Origin: Methanoregula sp.
Lineage (GTDB): Archaea; Halobacteriota; Methanomicrobia; Methanomicrobiales; Methanospirillaceae
Direction of reading: 5' to 3'
DNA: 7,002 nucleotides
Assembly (NCBI GenBank): GCA_003136075.1
Contig: PNBP01000082.1
Location: 3,925 to 10,926 of the forward strand
Positions 1 to 5,339 of the stretch are shown piece after piece. A model generated the notes under the pieces. The model was not told the DNA's origin. It made no database searches and saw only the letters and a program-made list of their open reading frames with translations. The position numbers and the translations under genes were made by a program. Positions within the stretch are counted from its first letter, which is position 1; every line of letters begins with the position of its first letter.

Positions 1-90
1 GTTATGGCAATTTAATTTGAGGTTTTCTCCAGAGCCAAAAACAGGATTTGTGAAAAATCCCGGAGGTTAATTCTTATCTGATATCCCCAA

Positions 91-98
91 TTTTAATC
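91..98 (+). promoter_or_regulatory. Possible TATA box for the marker-8 gene
   Basis: An AT-rich TTTTAATC box lies about 45 bases before the ATG at 140. An archaeal start about 25 bases downstream would give a short leader containing the purine-rich GAAAGGA at 123-129, a reasonable ribosome binding site 10 bases before the ATG. A second box, CCATTATAC at 114-122, is too close to the ATG to be the TATA element unless translation starts later. This is inference from spacing only. Confidence 0.35.
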
Positions 99-139
99 AC
101 GACTCCCCGCTTACCATTATACGAAAGGAATAACTCATC

Positions 140-1000
140 ATGGCTGACCATGCGGATGAACATATTATAGAAGCGATCGGCAGGTGCCGGGTTGTCGTGC
201 AGAACGGCAAAGTCGTATCGGTTGGCGACCCGATCATCGCCGACTGCCCGCTCGCAAAACGATTCGCCTTTCCGGTACCGGAGATCACAAAAGAGGCAGT
301 GAAAGAGAATATCGAGCACCGGATACAAGCGTTTGGGATGTGCACGCCGGCTCGCGAAGTGCTGGATACCCGCCCGTTTGTCGGATTCGGAGCGTCAGAA
401 CTGATCATCTTTGGCATCCAGGCCGGGCTCATCGATGCAGCTGTTATAGCCTGCGACGGCGCAGGAACCGTAATTGCCCCTACCCCTGCTCTTGTGCAGG
501 GAATTGGCGGAAGGATGTCCGGGCTGGTCAGGACAACACTTTACCATGACGTGATAAAGCGCATCGAGCAGAATGGCGGATATGTCCTCGATCACACAGC
601 TGGCCGTATCGACCAACTCGCAGGTGTTGTGCTTGCACGGGAAGAAGGATTCGCCCGGATCGCCGTTACGGTTGCCGATCCGGGTACTGCCGAGGCGATC
701 CGGAAAATTCACCCGGACACATTTGTTGTCGCCGTTCATGTCAGCGGGCTTACCCATGATGAAGCACGCCGCCTGGTGGCTGCGTCCGATCTCGTGACCG
801 CTTGCGCATCAAAACCCATCCGGGAAATTGCCGGGGCAAAAGCGCTGGTCCAGGCAGGTATTTCAATACCGGTCTTTGCGATGACACCACGGGGTAAAAA
901 CCTTATTATCGAAAAGATCCGTCAGGGAAATGAACCGGTGCTCATCAAACCGACACGGCTTCCCGTTACCGGCGATAAAGAACCAACCCCGCTGGTATAA
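140..1000 (+). CDS. Putative methanogenesis marker protein 8 (DUF2099 family)
   Basis: This is a 286-residue soluble protein of the DUF2099 / methanogenesis marker 8 family, whose members occur in methanogens and relatives and whose biochemical role is not established to my knowledge. Recognised from family-like blocks: DEHIIEAIGRCRVVV near residues 6-20, a cysteine at 36 in DCPLAKRF, KENIEHRIQAFGMCTP at 55-70, ACDGAGTV at 104-111 and VQGIGGRMSGLV at 119-130. Cysteines 16, 36, 68 and 105 lie in or beside these blocks and could bind a metal or cluster, but that is inference. There is no signal peptide or membrane segment. The length looks complete. The ATG at 140 is preceded by AAAGGA with a 10-base spacer and the first residues already match the family, so this start is favoured. 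It appears to be a single-gene unit: it has its own AT-rich upstream boxes, a T-run follows, and the next gene is on the opposite strand. Confidence 0.9.
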   Translation: MADHADEHIIEAIGRCRVVVQNGKVVSVGDPIIADCPLAKRFAFPVPEITKEAVKENIEHRIQAFGMCTPAREVLDTRPFVGFGASELIIFGIQAGLIDAAVIACDGAGTVIAPTPALVQGIGGRMSGLVRTTLYHDVIKRIEQNGGYVLDHTAGRIDQLAGVVLAREEGFARIAVTVADPGTAEAIRKIHPDTFVVAVHVSGLTHDEARRLVAASDLVTACASKPIREIAGAKALVQAGISIPVFAMTPRGKNLIIEKIRQGNEPVLIKPTRLPVTGDKEPTPLV

Positions 1001-1033
1001 TTCGTAGTCTGGTCATCTGGGATATCAAGAGGA

Positions 1034-1039
1034 TTTTTT
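1034..1039 (+). terminator. T-run terminator after the marker-8 gene
   Basis: A run of six T begins 34 bases after the stop codon. Archaeal RNA polymerase can terminate at U-runs without a strong hairpin, and the next gene faces the other way, so a terminator is expected here. Confidence 0.4.
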
Positions 1040-1062
1040 ATCATACACTATAGTAGATAGAC

Positions 1063-1078
1063 TGGCAGGATCCTGTCA
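1063..1078. repeat. Near-perfect palindrome between convergent genes
   Basis: TGGCAGGATCCTGTCA is an inverted repeat with a perfect CAGGATCCTG core and one G-T mismatch pair in the arms. As RNA it could form a six-pair stem, counting one wobble, with a GATC loop, followed by a pyrimidine-rich stretch. It sits between two convergent genes, so a transcript-end hairpin is more likely than an operator. The rest of 1001-1130 shows nothing else I can support. Confidence 0.4.
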
Positions 1079-1130
1079 ATTTCTCTCTGTAACAGATTTT
1101 TACCGGCTGAACCATTACTCATTTTATTGC

Positions 1131-1400
1131 TTATACCGGTTTTTGCGATGTGCATTTCCGGCTGATCATCGTACTGCCCTCATCGCGCTGGGATTCCGCC
1201 TGCCTAATGAGTTTCCTTAACATGCAGGGTGAGATGAATTTGCCGGACATTGCATAAAGCTTCCGCACACCGGAATCGGGATCGGTTTCGAACGTCATGA
1301 TGAAATCATTATCATGGGCAAGTGCGGTAACCACCAGTTCCGGGAGCAGGTCCATAAGCGGTCTCTTTTTCGTTCCCCGGGTTTTTTTAAGGGGGACCAT
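1131..1400 (-). CDS. Small protein of unknown function (89 aa)
   Basis: I do not recognise this protein. It has 89 residues, with a basic N-terminus (KKTRGTKKR at 5-13), a hydrophobic, probably helical stretch at 17-28, an acidic central part (DNDFIMTFETDPDSG at 30-44) and a basic, probably helical tail (LRKLIRQAESQRDE at 61-74). There are cysteines at 59 and 83, no clear membrane segment and no signal peptide. The composition looks like a real coding sequence and no better frame covers the interval. The ATG at 1400 has no ribosome binding site, but an AT-rich box centred about 27 bases upstream would suit a leaderless transcript starting at this ATG. An alternative start is the methionine at residue 16 (ATG at 1355). 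It is divergent from the transporter pair and convergent with marker 8. Confidence 0.6.
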   Translation of the reverse strand: MVPLKKTRGTKKRPLMDLLPELVVTALAHDNDFIMTFETDPDSGVRKLYAMSGKFISPCMLRKLIRQAESQRDEGSTMISRKCTSQKPV

Positions 1401-1422
1401 ACGAAAAACATGGTGGATTACC

Positions 1423-1433
1423 GGTAATAATGG
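1423..1433 (-). promoter_or_regulatory. Possible TATA box for the 89-aa gene
   Basis: On the minus strand CCATTATTACC is centred about 28 bases before the ATG at 1400. That is the usual archaeal TATA-to-start distance, and so suggests a leaderless or near-leaderless mRNA. It is supported only by spacing and by the absence of a ribosome binding site. Confidence 0.4.
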
Positions 1434-1475
1434 TTATGTTGGCAATTCGAACACACCAGACACAATTACAATGCG

Positions 1476-1489
1476 ACAGGAGAACCTGT
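1476..1489. repeat. Perfect hairpin or operator ACAGG-AGAA-CCTGT
   Basis: A five-base perfect inverted repeat with a four-base spacer lies inside the 1401-1597 divergent region, about 40 bases before the probable TATA box of the transporter genes. It is the right size for a dimeric regulator site. It could equally be a small hairpin. Confidence 0.4.
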
Positions 1490-1527
1490 GAGATTCGATC
1501 CACCATCTGCCCGACACCATGCCAAAC

Positions 1528-1536
1528 ATTTATTTT
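1528..1536 (+). promoter_or_regulatory. Possible TATA box for the transporter pair
   Basis: ATTTATTTT is the most AT-rich stretch ahead of the transporter genes. Transcription would begin near 1558 and leave a leader of about 40 bases. The leader holds a weak CCCG/CGGG stem at 1566-1580 and the GAGGT ribosome binding site at 1586-1590. The remaining bases of 1401-1597 show no gene. Confidence 0.4.
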
Positions 1537-1597
1537 GGTTATCATGCGAGTCTCTGGTATACCTTCCCGCACTAATCGGGCTGGCGAGGTCCGGGAA

Positions 1598-2122
1598 ATG
1601 TTTGAATATTTTATGCAGGCGACCTGGTCGCCCTATGTGGCAGGTGCCAGTATCGGTGTCCTTATCTGCCTGTCGTTTCTCCTTGCTGACCGGCCGCTTG
1701 GCTGTTCTTCCGCGTTTATCAAGGCTCGGGGAATGATAGAGAAATCCGTCAGTGCAGAGAGTGTCAAAAAAAAGGAGTATTACCGCGACGTAATCCCCCA
1801 GGTTGACTGGAGTTTTATGATCATCCCCGGTGTAATTATCGGCGCATTTATTTCCGCCATGCTGTCCGGGCAATTCCACCTGTACTGGGTTCCATCCATG
1901 TGGGGGAATGTCTTTGGCTATAATGCCGCAATCCGTATTTTCTGGGCGCTCGCCGGTGGGATCCTGCTCGGTCTTGGCGCACGGTGGGCTGGCGGGTGCA
2001 CGAGCGGCCATGGACTCAGCGGCTCAAGCCAGCTCTCGCTTGCCAGTATAGTTACTGCTGCATGCTTCTTTGCCGGGGGTATTGCAACAGCGTTTGTGAT
2101 CTTTGGCATCATTGGAGGCTGA
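1598..2122 (+). CDS. YeeE/YedE (TsuA-like) sulfur transporter, first half
   Basis: This 174-residue integral membrane protein corresponds to the N-terminal half of the YeeE/YedE (Sulf_transp) family, whose characterised member TsuA takes up thiosulfate. Visible marks are a membrane segment at about 12-30 running into DRPLGCSSAF (31-40, Cys36), a hydrophilic stretch to about 70, membrane segments at about 72-90 and 112-128, the family signature ARWAGGCTSGHGLSG (128-142, Cys134), and a last segment at 148-172. A longer reading from 1430 is rejected because its extra 56 residues resemble nothing in the family. The ATG at 1598 has GAGGT at 1586-1590, seven bases upstream. The next gene follows after eight bases and encodes the matching second half, so the two should act together in the cytoplasmic membrane. 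The exact substrate (thiosulfate, sulfide, other sulfur or selenium species) cannot be told; no TusA-like gene is adjacent. Confidence 0.87.
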   Translation: MFEYFMQATWSPYVAGASIGVLICLSFLLADRPLGCSSAFIKARGMIEKSVSAESVKKKEYYRDVIPQVDWSFMIIPGVIIGAFISAMLSGQFHLYWVPSMWGNVFGYNAAIRIFWALAGGILLGLGARWAGGCTSGHGLSGSSQLSLASIVTAACFFAGGIATAFVIFGIIGG

Positions 2123-2130
2123 ATAGACGT

Positions 2131-2694
2131 ATGCCAATGCTGACACCACTCCACCAGAAAAAAAGCGCCCAGATCGTGCTTGGACTTCTCACCGGAATTG
2201 CATTTGGGTTCCTGCTCCAGAAAGGCGGTGTGACAGAGTATTCCGTTATTGTCAACCAGCTGCTGCTTGTGGATTTTACGGTGATGAAACTGATGCTTTC
2301 AGCCGTAATGGTCGCAATGCTCGGTCTTCATATCATGAAATATTACGGATATGTTCAGCTCCATCCTGCGGAGGGAACCATTGGGGCGAATGTGATCGGC
2401 GGGCTTATTTTTGGCGTGGGTTTTGCCCTTCTTGGCTACTGCCCGGGAACTGTTGCCGGGGCGGTGGGTACTGGTGCGCTGGATGCACTCTTTGGCGGGA
2501 TGGCAGGTCTGGTCATTGGCACCGGGATCTTTGCGGACCTGTACCCCCGGTTAAAAACCGGTATTTTAAAGAAAGGACCATTTCCCAGCGTCACCGTGCA
2601 GGAGTTCCTGCACCTGCCCGTGGGGATCGTGATCGTCTTTATGGAAGTCGCAATGATCGCGTTTTTGGTGCTGCTGCAGTATCTTGGACATTAA
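2131..2694 (+). CDS. YeeE/YedE (TsuA-like) sulfur transporter, second half
   Basis: This 187-residue membrane protein is the partner half of the preceding gene. It has hydrophobic segments at about 13-29, 53-70, 86-103, 116-135 and 163-185. The family signature GYCPGTVAGAVGTGALDAL lies at 102-120 and contains the only cysteine, Cys104. The ATG at 2131 is chosen because GGAGG at 2114-2118 lies 12 bases upstream, overlapping the end of the first gene, and because the 49 residues before it in the same frame are a shadow of that gene. The eight-base gap implies co-transcription and translational coupling. Many family members carry both halves in one chain; here they are separate, as in bacterial two-gene YeeE/YedE pairs. 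The protein probably forms the pore with its partner. The family call is secure, the substrate is not. Confidence 0.87.
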   Translation: MPMLTPLHQKKSAQIVLGLLTGIAFGFLLQKGGVTEYSVIVNQLLLVDFTVMKLMLSAVMVAMLGLHIMKYYGYVQLHPAEGTIGANVIGGLIFGVGFALLGYCPGTVAGAVGTGALDALFGGMAGLVIGTGIFADLYPRLKTGILKKGPFPSVTVQEFLHLPVGIVIVFMEVAMIAFLVLLQYLGH

Positions 2695-2733
2695 CCAGCA
2701 CCGGATTCATTTTCGTCCCTATGAAAATCGTTT

Positions 2734-2770
2734 GGTGATGTTCACCCGGTTATCACTTCTTAATTTTTTT
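2734..2770 (+). terminator. Hairpin and T-rich terminator after the transporter pair
   Basis: GGTGA-TGT-TCACC at 2734-2746 can form a five-pair hairpin. It is followed within 16 bases by the T-rich stretch TTAATTTTTTTC around 2759-2770. This lies 40 bases after the stop codon of the second transporter gene and runs into the 3' end of the convergent TPR gene. Confidence 0.45.
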
Positions 2771-3277
2771 CTTTTCTGTATCGATATCCAGGATGATCTC
2801 AAGTTCCAGCGAGCGGGCAAACGCTCCCTGTGCCTCGTTACTCTTCCCGAGTTCGTCAAGGCAGATGCCTTTGATATACCATCCGGTTATATCGTTTGAA
2901 TTAAGCGCCAGTGCCCGGGAAACTGCCGCCAGCGCCTCGTTAATTTTCTCCAGCTGATAAAGGGCACGCCCTTTCTTTGACCAAGCCTCTGCATAATTCT
3001 GGTTGAGGGAAATCGCTCGTTCGCAATCTGCAACCGCTTCGGCATACCGTTCAGTCTCGATATATGCCGACGCCCTCATGCACCAGCCCTCAGGGTTTCT
3101 GGGATCGATCTGGAGAGCTTTTTCATAGTGCGCAATCGCCTCATGGTACTTGGTCCGCCGGGCATATGCATTGCCTTTTCTGATAAGATCGGCGACGGGA
3201 TTCACGGCCATACGTTTTGGCACCTGCATCGTATATGATGCTCCCGGTTCCTGACGGTGCCAGATGCTGGTGAACAT
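2753..3277 (-). CDS. Tetratricopeptide repeat (TPR) protein
   Basis: This is a soluble protein of up to 174 residues built almost wholly of TPR helical hairpins, which bind other proteins. Repeats run at about 26-60, 61-94, 95-128 and a last, shorter one at 129-161. Each shows the pattern with a W/Y/G early (GNAY, WCMRASAY, WSKKGRALY, WYIKGICL), an alanine in the second helix and a closing proline- or asparagine-rich turn (DPRNPEGW, NQNYAEAW, NSNDITGW). The C-terminus is a lysine-rich tail (EKKKIKK). There is no enzyme domain, signal peptide or membrane segment. The start is uncertain: the ATG at 3277 has AGGT six bases upstream, the ATG at 3229 has GGGAG, and the ATG at 3211 has AGGTG nine bases upstream and would remove 22 non-TPR residues. 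It lies 51 bases behind the 331-residue gene on the same strand, so the two may be co-transcribed and their products may interact. Confidence 0.88.
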   Translation of the reverse strand: MFTSIWHRQEPGASYTMQVPKRMAVNPVADLIRKGNAYARRTKYHEAIAHYEKALQIDPRNPEGWCMRASAYIETERYAEAVADCERAISLNQNYAEAWSKKGRALYQLEKINEALAAVSRALALNSNDITGWYIKGICLDELGKSNEAQGAFARSLELEIILDIDTEKKKIKK

Positions 3278-3328
3278 TTAGGTACCTGCACAGCGCACGT
3301 GCCCTGCTGGTCCCGGGAATGGTTCCTC

Positions 3329-4324
3329 TCACTCTGCAATCAGATCACCAAAGATGTCTTTGAGCGCTGCATGTTCATAAACATCGACCTTTTCAAGCGC
3401 GGCACGCTGGTGTCTGGGCGTATCCCAGACAAACCAGTCTTTCATCGTCATAAACCCCAAAAGGTCATCGGTCAGTTTCACGCCCGTCTCATACAGCTCG
3501 TTATAATAATCAAGCGAGGCCGTGGGATTCCAGTTAACCTTGAGATCCTTATCCAACATCGCCAGCATGGTGTCCCCGAACACTTTTGACTGGTACCAGG
3601 CAGTATGTGTCCACCGGGTGGTCATCATCTCCTTTACTTCGAGATGGTCAAACTTTTTCATCTGCGGGATATTGATCAGGGGAGAGAGGGAATCTGCGGG
3701 GAGCGTGTGTGCGAGGAAGAGATCGCGGGCGTAAAACATGGATTTATCAAGAACAAAATACCGCCGGGGAATAATATCCTCAAACTCCATTGAGCAGTCC
3801 ATATCTGTCTTTCCCTCTTTTAACAAGAGGTACAGCTGGGTCTTGCGCAGTTGGGGCAGTTTGTAATACACCCGGCTATTGATGATAGGATTCCACGGGA
3901 GTTCATTGATATTCCCGTGGAATTGCATATAGATGATAAACAGCATCTCGAGCAGTTTCTGGACCGGGAGTTTTTTTACTTTTTTTGCCTCATCCTTAAG
4001 GGAGTCAATATAGATCTGGCGCATACCTTTGCTGACGGTTTTCTGGTTAAATGAACAGACCCGGTAATGTGACTTTTTTGCGGCCGCACCCCTGATGAGC
4101 AGGGAGACACAGTGTTTGGAGATAATGAAATCTTTCAGGAGACCGATATTCTGCGACGGCAGGATAATAATATTTTTTTCGACGTCATATGTGTAAATAT
4201 CAATAAGTGTTCCACCCGTCACCCCTTCGGCATTGCGCACCAGCAAAAGCTCCGTATCTAACAGCCCTTCCACCTGATCGATCATTTTCCGGACCGGTTT
4301 ACTCAGGGGCATATTGGTTTTCAT
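3329..4324 (-). CDS. Uncharacterised 331-residue protein
   Basis: I do not recognise this family. The protein has 331 residues and no signal peptide or convincing membrane segment, so it is probably cytoplasmic. An N-terminal alpha/beta-looking part (about 1-90) contains alternating hydrophobic strands such as TLIDIYTY and NIIILPSQ. A basic helical linker follows at 108-125 (KDEAKKVKKLPVQKLLE). The C-terminal half is rich in aromatic residues, with tryptophans at 144, 238, 243, 265, 297 and 300, for example TRWTHTAWYQ (236-245) and MKDWFVWDTPRHQ (294-306). Cysteines at 72, 90 and 177 are scattered. No HExxH, Walker or nucleotidyltransferase motif is visible. The ATG at 4324 is chosen over a TTG two codons earlier. 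There is no clear ribosome binding site, and a TATA-like box lies about 70 bases upstream. The TPR gene follows after 51 bases. Codon usage and length make it a real gene; function is unknown. Confidence 0.85.
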   Translation of the reverse strand: MKTNMPLSKPVRKMIDQVEGLLDTELLLVRNAEGVTGGTLIDIYTYDVEKNIIILPSQNIGLLKDFIISKHCVSLLIRGAAAKKSHYRVCSFNQKTVSKGMRQIYIDSLKDEAKKVKKLPVQKLLEMLFIIYMQFHGNINELPWNPIINSRVYYKLPQLRKTQLYLLLKEGKTDMDCSMEFEDIIPRRYFVLDKSMFYARDLFLAHTLPADSLSPLINIPQMKKFDHLEVKEMMTTRWTHTAWYQSKVFGDTMLAMLDKDLKVNWNPTASLDYYNELYETGVKLTDDLLGFMTMKDWFVWDTPRHQRAALEKVDVYEHAALKDIFGDLIAE

Positions 4325-4391
4325 GGTCAATCAACAGAACCAGTACAAAAAGCAATAATTTTGTGAACCAGACAGCTGGTTGCAGGCAGGG

Positions 4392-4399
4392 TTTTAAAG
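4392..4399 (-). promoter_or_regulatory. Possible TATA box for the 331-aa gene
   Basis: On the minus strand CTTTAAAA is centred about 72 bases before the ATG at 4324, predicting a leader of about 45 bases. It lies just behind the T-rich end of the preceding gene, which suggests that this gene starts a new transcript. Confidence 0.35.
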
Positions 4400-4410
4400 T
4401 ATCATACCGG

Positions 4411-4422
4411 AAAAGAGAAAAA
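4411..4422 (-). terminator. T-rich terminator after the UPF0316 gene
   Basis: Read on the minus strand, TTTTTCTCTTTT begins three bases after the stop codon at 4426. A pyrimidine tract directly after a stop codon is a common archaeal terminator. No strong hairpin precedes it. Confidence 0.5.
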
Positions 4423-4425
4423 GGT

Positions 4426-5028
4426 TCACCTTTTCTTGCGCGGGCGGACAAACGAATGGAATAATCCGGTGATCATATTGGGCTTTTTTGGGCGGAAAAC
4501 CCCCTGGTTGACGTACCGGACATCCTCAATGGAAAAGAACGCACCCGGGGTTGTCTGCCTGATATGATCCATAATGCGGGGCACATCGACGCGGTTGACA
4601 AGAGAGAGGATCATCTTCACGTCACTCCGTGCACCCTGTGCATTCATGCTCGTGGCACCATAATTCTCCTTCTGCATGAACGAGATGATATCCTCGTTTG
4701 ATTCTTCCGTTGTGATAATACGCATGATCACCATGCCAATCGAGAGTTTTTCTTCCAGCACCAGTCCGACATATGTCCCGGTGGCAAACCCGAAAGCAAA
4801 TGCAAAGAAATTTGCAATATTGGAAAGGTCATTCATGACCACCTCCATGGCAAGCAGCCAAATGACAATTTCGAAGAATGCGATGATGGGGGCAAGATAT
4901 TTTATTCCCTTGGAGATGTAAATGACCCGGATCGTCTCAAGGCTCACATCACAGATGCGGGCAAAAAAAATCAGGAATGGGAGAATAATCCAGGCATAGA
5001 TTTCAGGGCTGACGATGAAAAATGACAT
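4426..5028 (-). CDS. UPF0316 family membrane protein (DUF5698 + DUF2179)
   Basis: This is a 200-residue membrane protein of the UPF0316 family, found in bacteria and archaea and of unknown function. Three membrane segments are visible at about 9-26, 41-62 and 72-91. The family-like block FFARICDVSLETIRVIYISKG lies at 21-41, with the acidic residues Asp27 and Glu31. The soluble DUF2179-like domain covers about 98-175 and ends in the recognisable TTPGAFFSIEDVRYV (159-173). The tail is basic (RPRKKR). The ATG at 5028 has GAGG eight bases upstream and the length matches the family, so the start is well supported. A TATA-like box lies 44 bases upstream, so it is probably transcribed apart from the copper genes that precede it by 157 bases. 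A transport or sensing role is plausible from the architecture but not shown. Confidence 0.85.
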   Translation of the reverse strand: MSFFIVSPEIYAWIILPFLIFFARICDVSLETIRVIYISKGIKYLAPIIAFFEIVIWLLAMEVVMNDLSNIANFFAFAFGFATGTYVGLVLEEKLSIGMVIMRIITTEESNEDIISFMQKENYGATSMNAQGARSDVKMILSLVNRVDVPRIMDHIRQTTPGAFFSIEDVRYVNQGVFRPKKPNMITGLFHSFVRPRKKR

Positions 5029-5067
5029 CTTTATAGCCTCGGCAGGTATCGGTTTTTGTTTCTCACC

Positions 5068-5077
5068 GGTATAATGG
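5068..5077 (-). promoter_or_regulatory. Probable TATA box for the UPF0316 gene
   Basis: CCATTATACC on the minus strand is centred about 45 bases before the ATG at 5028. A start 26 bases downstream of the box would give a leader of about 19 bases that includes the GAGG ribosome binding site. The geometry is good for an archaeal promoter. Confidence 0.5.
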
Positions 5078-5126
5078 AGAAAAGGTTGCCTTCTGTTCCT
5101 ATATCAAGATTACCGGAAACCTAACC

Positions 5127-5132
5127 AAAAAA
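5127..5132 (-). terminator. T-run terminator after the copper genes
   Basis: A run of six T on the minus strand lies about 55 bases after the stop codon of the YHS gene, between that gene and the promoter of the UPF0316 gene. It is supported only by position and base composition. The rest of 5029-5185 contains no convincing gene. Confidence 0.35.
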
Positions 5133-5185
5133 CGGGAGATTTGCGGAGATATGTGTGATCGCGCGAATGTGCCCGCCCGGCTTCC

Positions 5186-5326
5186 TCACGCGTACTTGGC
5201 CGGGTCAGAATCAAACTTCTTCTTGCAGCCGGGAGCGCAGAAATAATACTTTTTTCCGTTGTAGTCGCTTGTGAACTTTGCCGTTTTTTCATCCACGGTC
5301 ATCTTGCAGATCGGGTCAATTACCAC
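5186..5326 (-). CDS. YHS-domain metal-binding protein (46 aa)
   Basis: This complete 46-residue YHS-domain protein starts with GTG and is short enough to be missed. It begins VIDPICKMTVDEKTA (residues 2-16) and continues with YNGKKYYFCAPGCKKKF (22-38) and DSDPAKYA, ending at a TGA. These are the hallmarks of the YHS domain: DP-C-x-M-x-V near the start, Y-x-G-x-x-YYFC, C-x3-C (Cys30 and Cys34), F and DP--Y at the end. Cys7, Cys30 and Cys34 are candidate metal ligands. YHS domains are common next to or within copper ATPases and heavy-metal proteins. The start is fixed by GAGGTG at 5332-5337, five bases before the GTG at 5326, and by a stop codon at 5336-5338 that rules out a longer reading. It begins 13 bases after the CopA stop codon, so the two should be co-transcribed. 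Likely role (inference): binding copper or another soft metal for, or from, the pump. Confidence 0.88.
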   Translation of the reverse strand: MVIDPICKMTVDEKTAKFTSDYNGKKYYFCAPGCKKKFDSDPAKYA

Positions 5327-5331
5327 AGGAA

Positions 5332-5337
5332 CACCTC
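5332..5337 (-). promoter_or_regulatory. Ribosome binding site of the YHS gene
   Basis: GAGGTG on the minus strand sits just after the CopA stop codon and five bases before the GTG. It matches the archaeal anti-Shine-Dalgarno sequence well and is the main reason for accepting the non-ATG start. Confidence 0.7.
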
Positions 5338-5339
5338 AG

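Larger units (their letters stand above)
1410..1506. repeat. Nine-base inverted repeat flanking the divergent intergenic region
   Basis: ATGGTGGAT at 1410-1418 is the exact reverse complement of ATCCACCAT at 1498-1506, separated by 79 bases. The two arms bracket the likely promoter of the minus-strand gene. They could be two inverted operator half-sites or the closing stem of a structured RNA. In about 80 bases a chance nine-base match is unlikely but possible. Confidence 0.4.

Noticed and set aside
62..67. GGAGGT resembling a strong ribosome binding site
   Set aside because: No ATG, GTG or TTG follows at a usable distance in an open frame. The marker-8 gene has its own site closer to 140.
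2..70. Possible tail of an upstream plus-strand gene ending in TAA at 68-70
   Set aside because: Only 22 codons are visible and an open frame of that length is expected often by chance. No motif is recognisable.
1440..1460. TTCGAA followed by ACACCA, resembling a tRNA T-loop and 3' end
   Set aside because: The flanking bases do not form a T-arm stem, and no acceptor, D or anticodon arms can be drawn.
1430..1597. Upstream extension of the first transporter gene in the same frame
   Set aside because: The extra 56 residues are cysteine- and arginine-rich and unlike the family. A good ribosome binding site (GAGGT) stands before the ATG at 1598.
1984..2130. Upstream extension of the second transporter gene
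   Set aside because: It overlaps the first half in another frame and reads as nonsense. GGAGG precedes the ATG at 2131.
5110..5292. Minus-strand open frame of 60 codons
   Set aside because: It overlaps the YHS gene in a different frame. The YHS frame has clear domain motifs and a ribosome binding site, and this one has neither.
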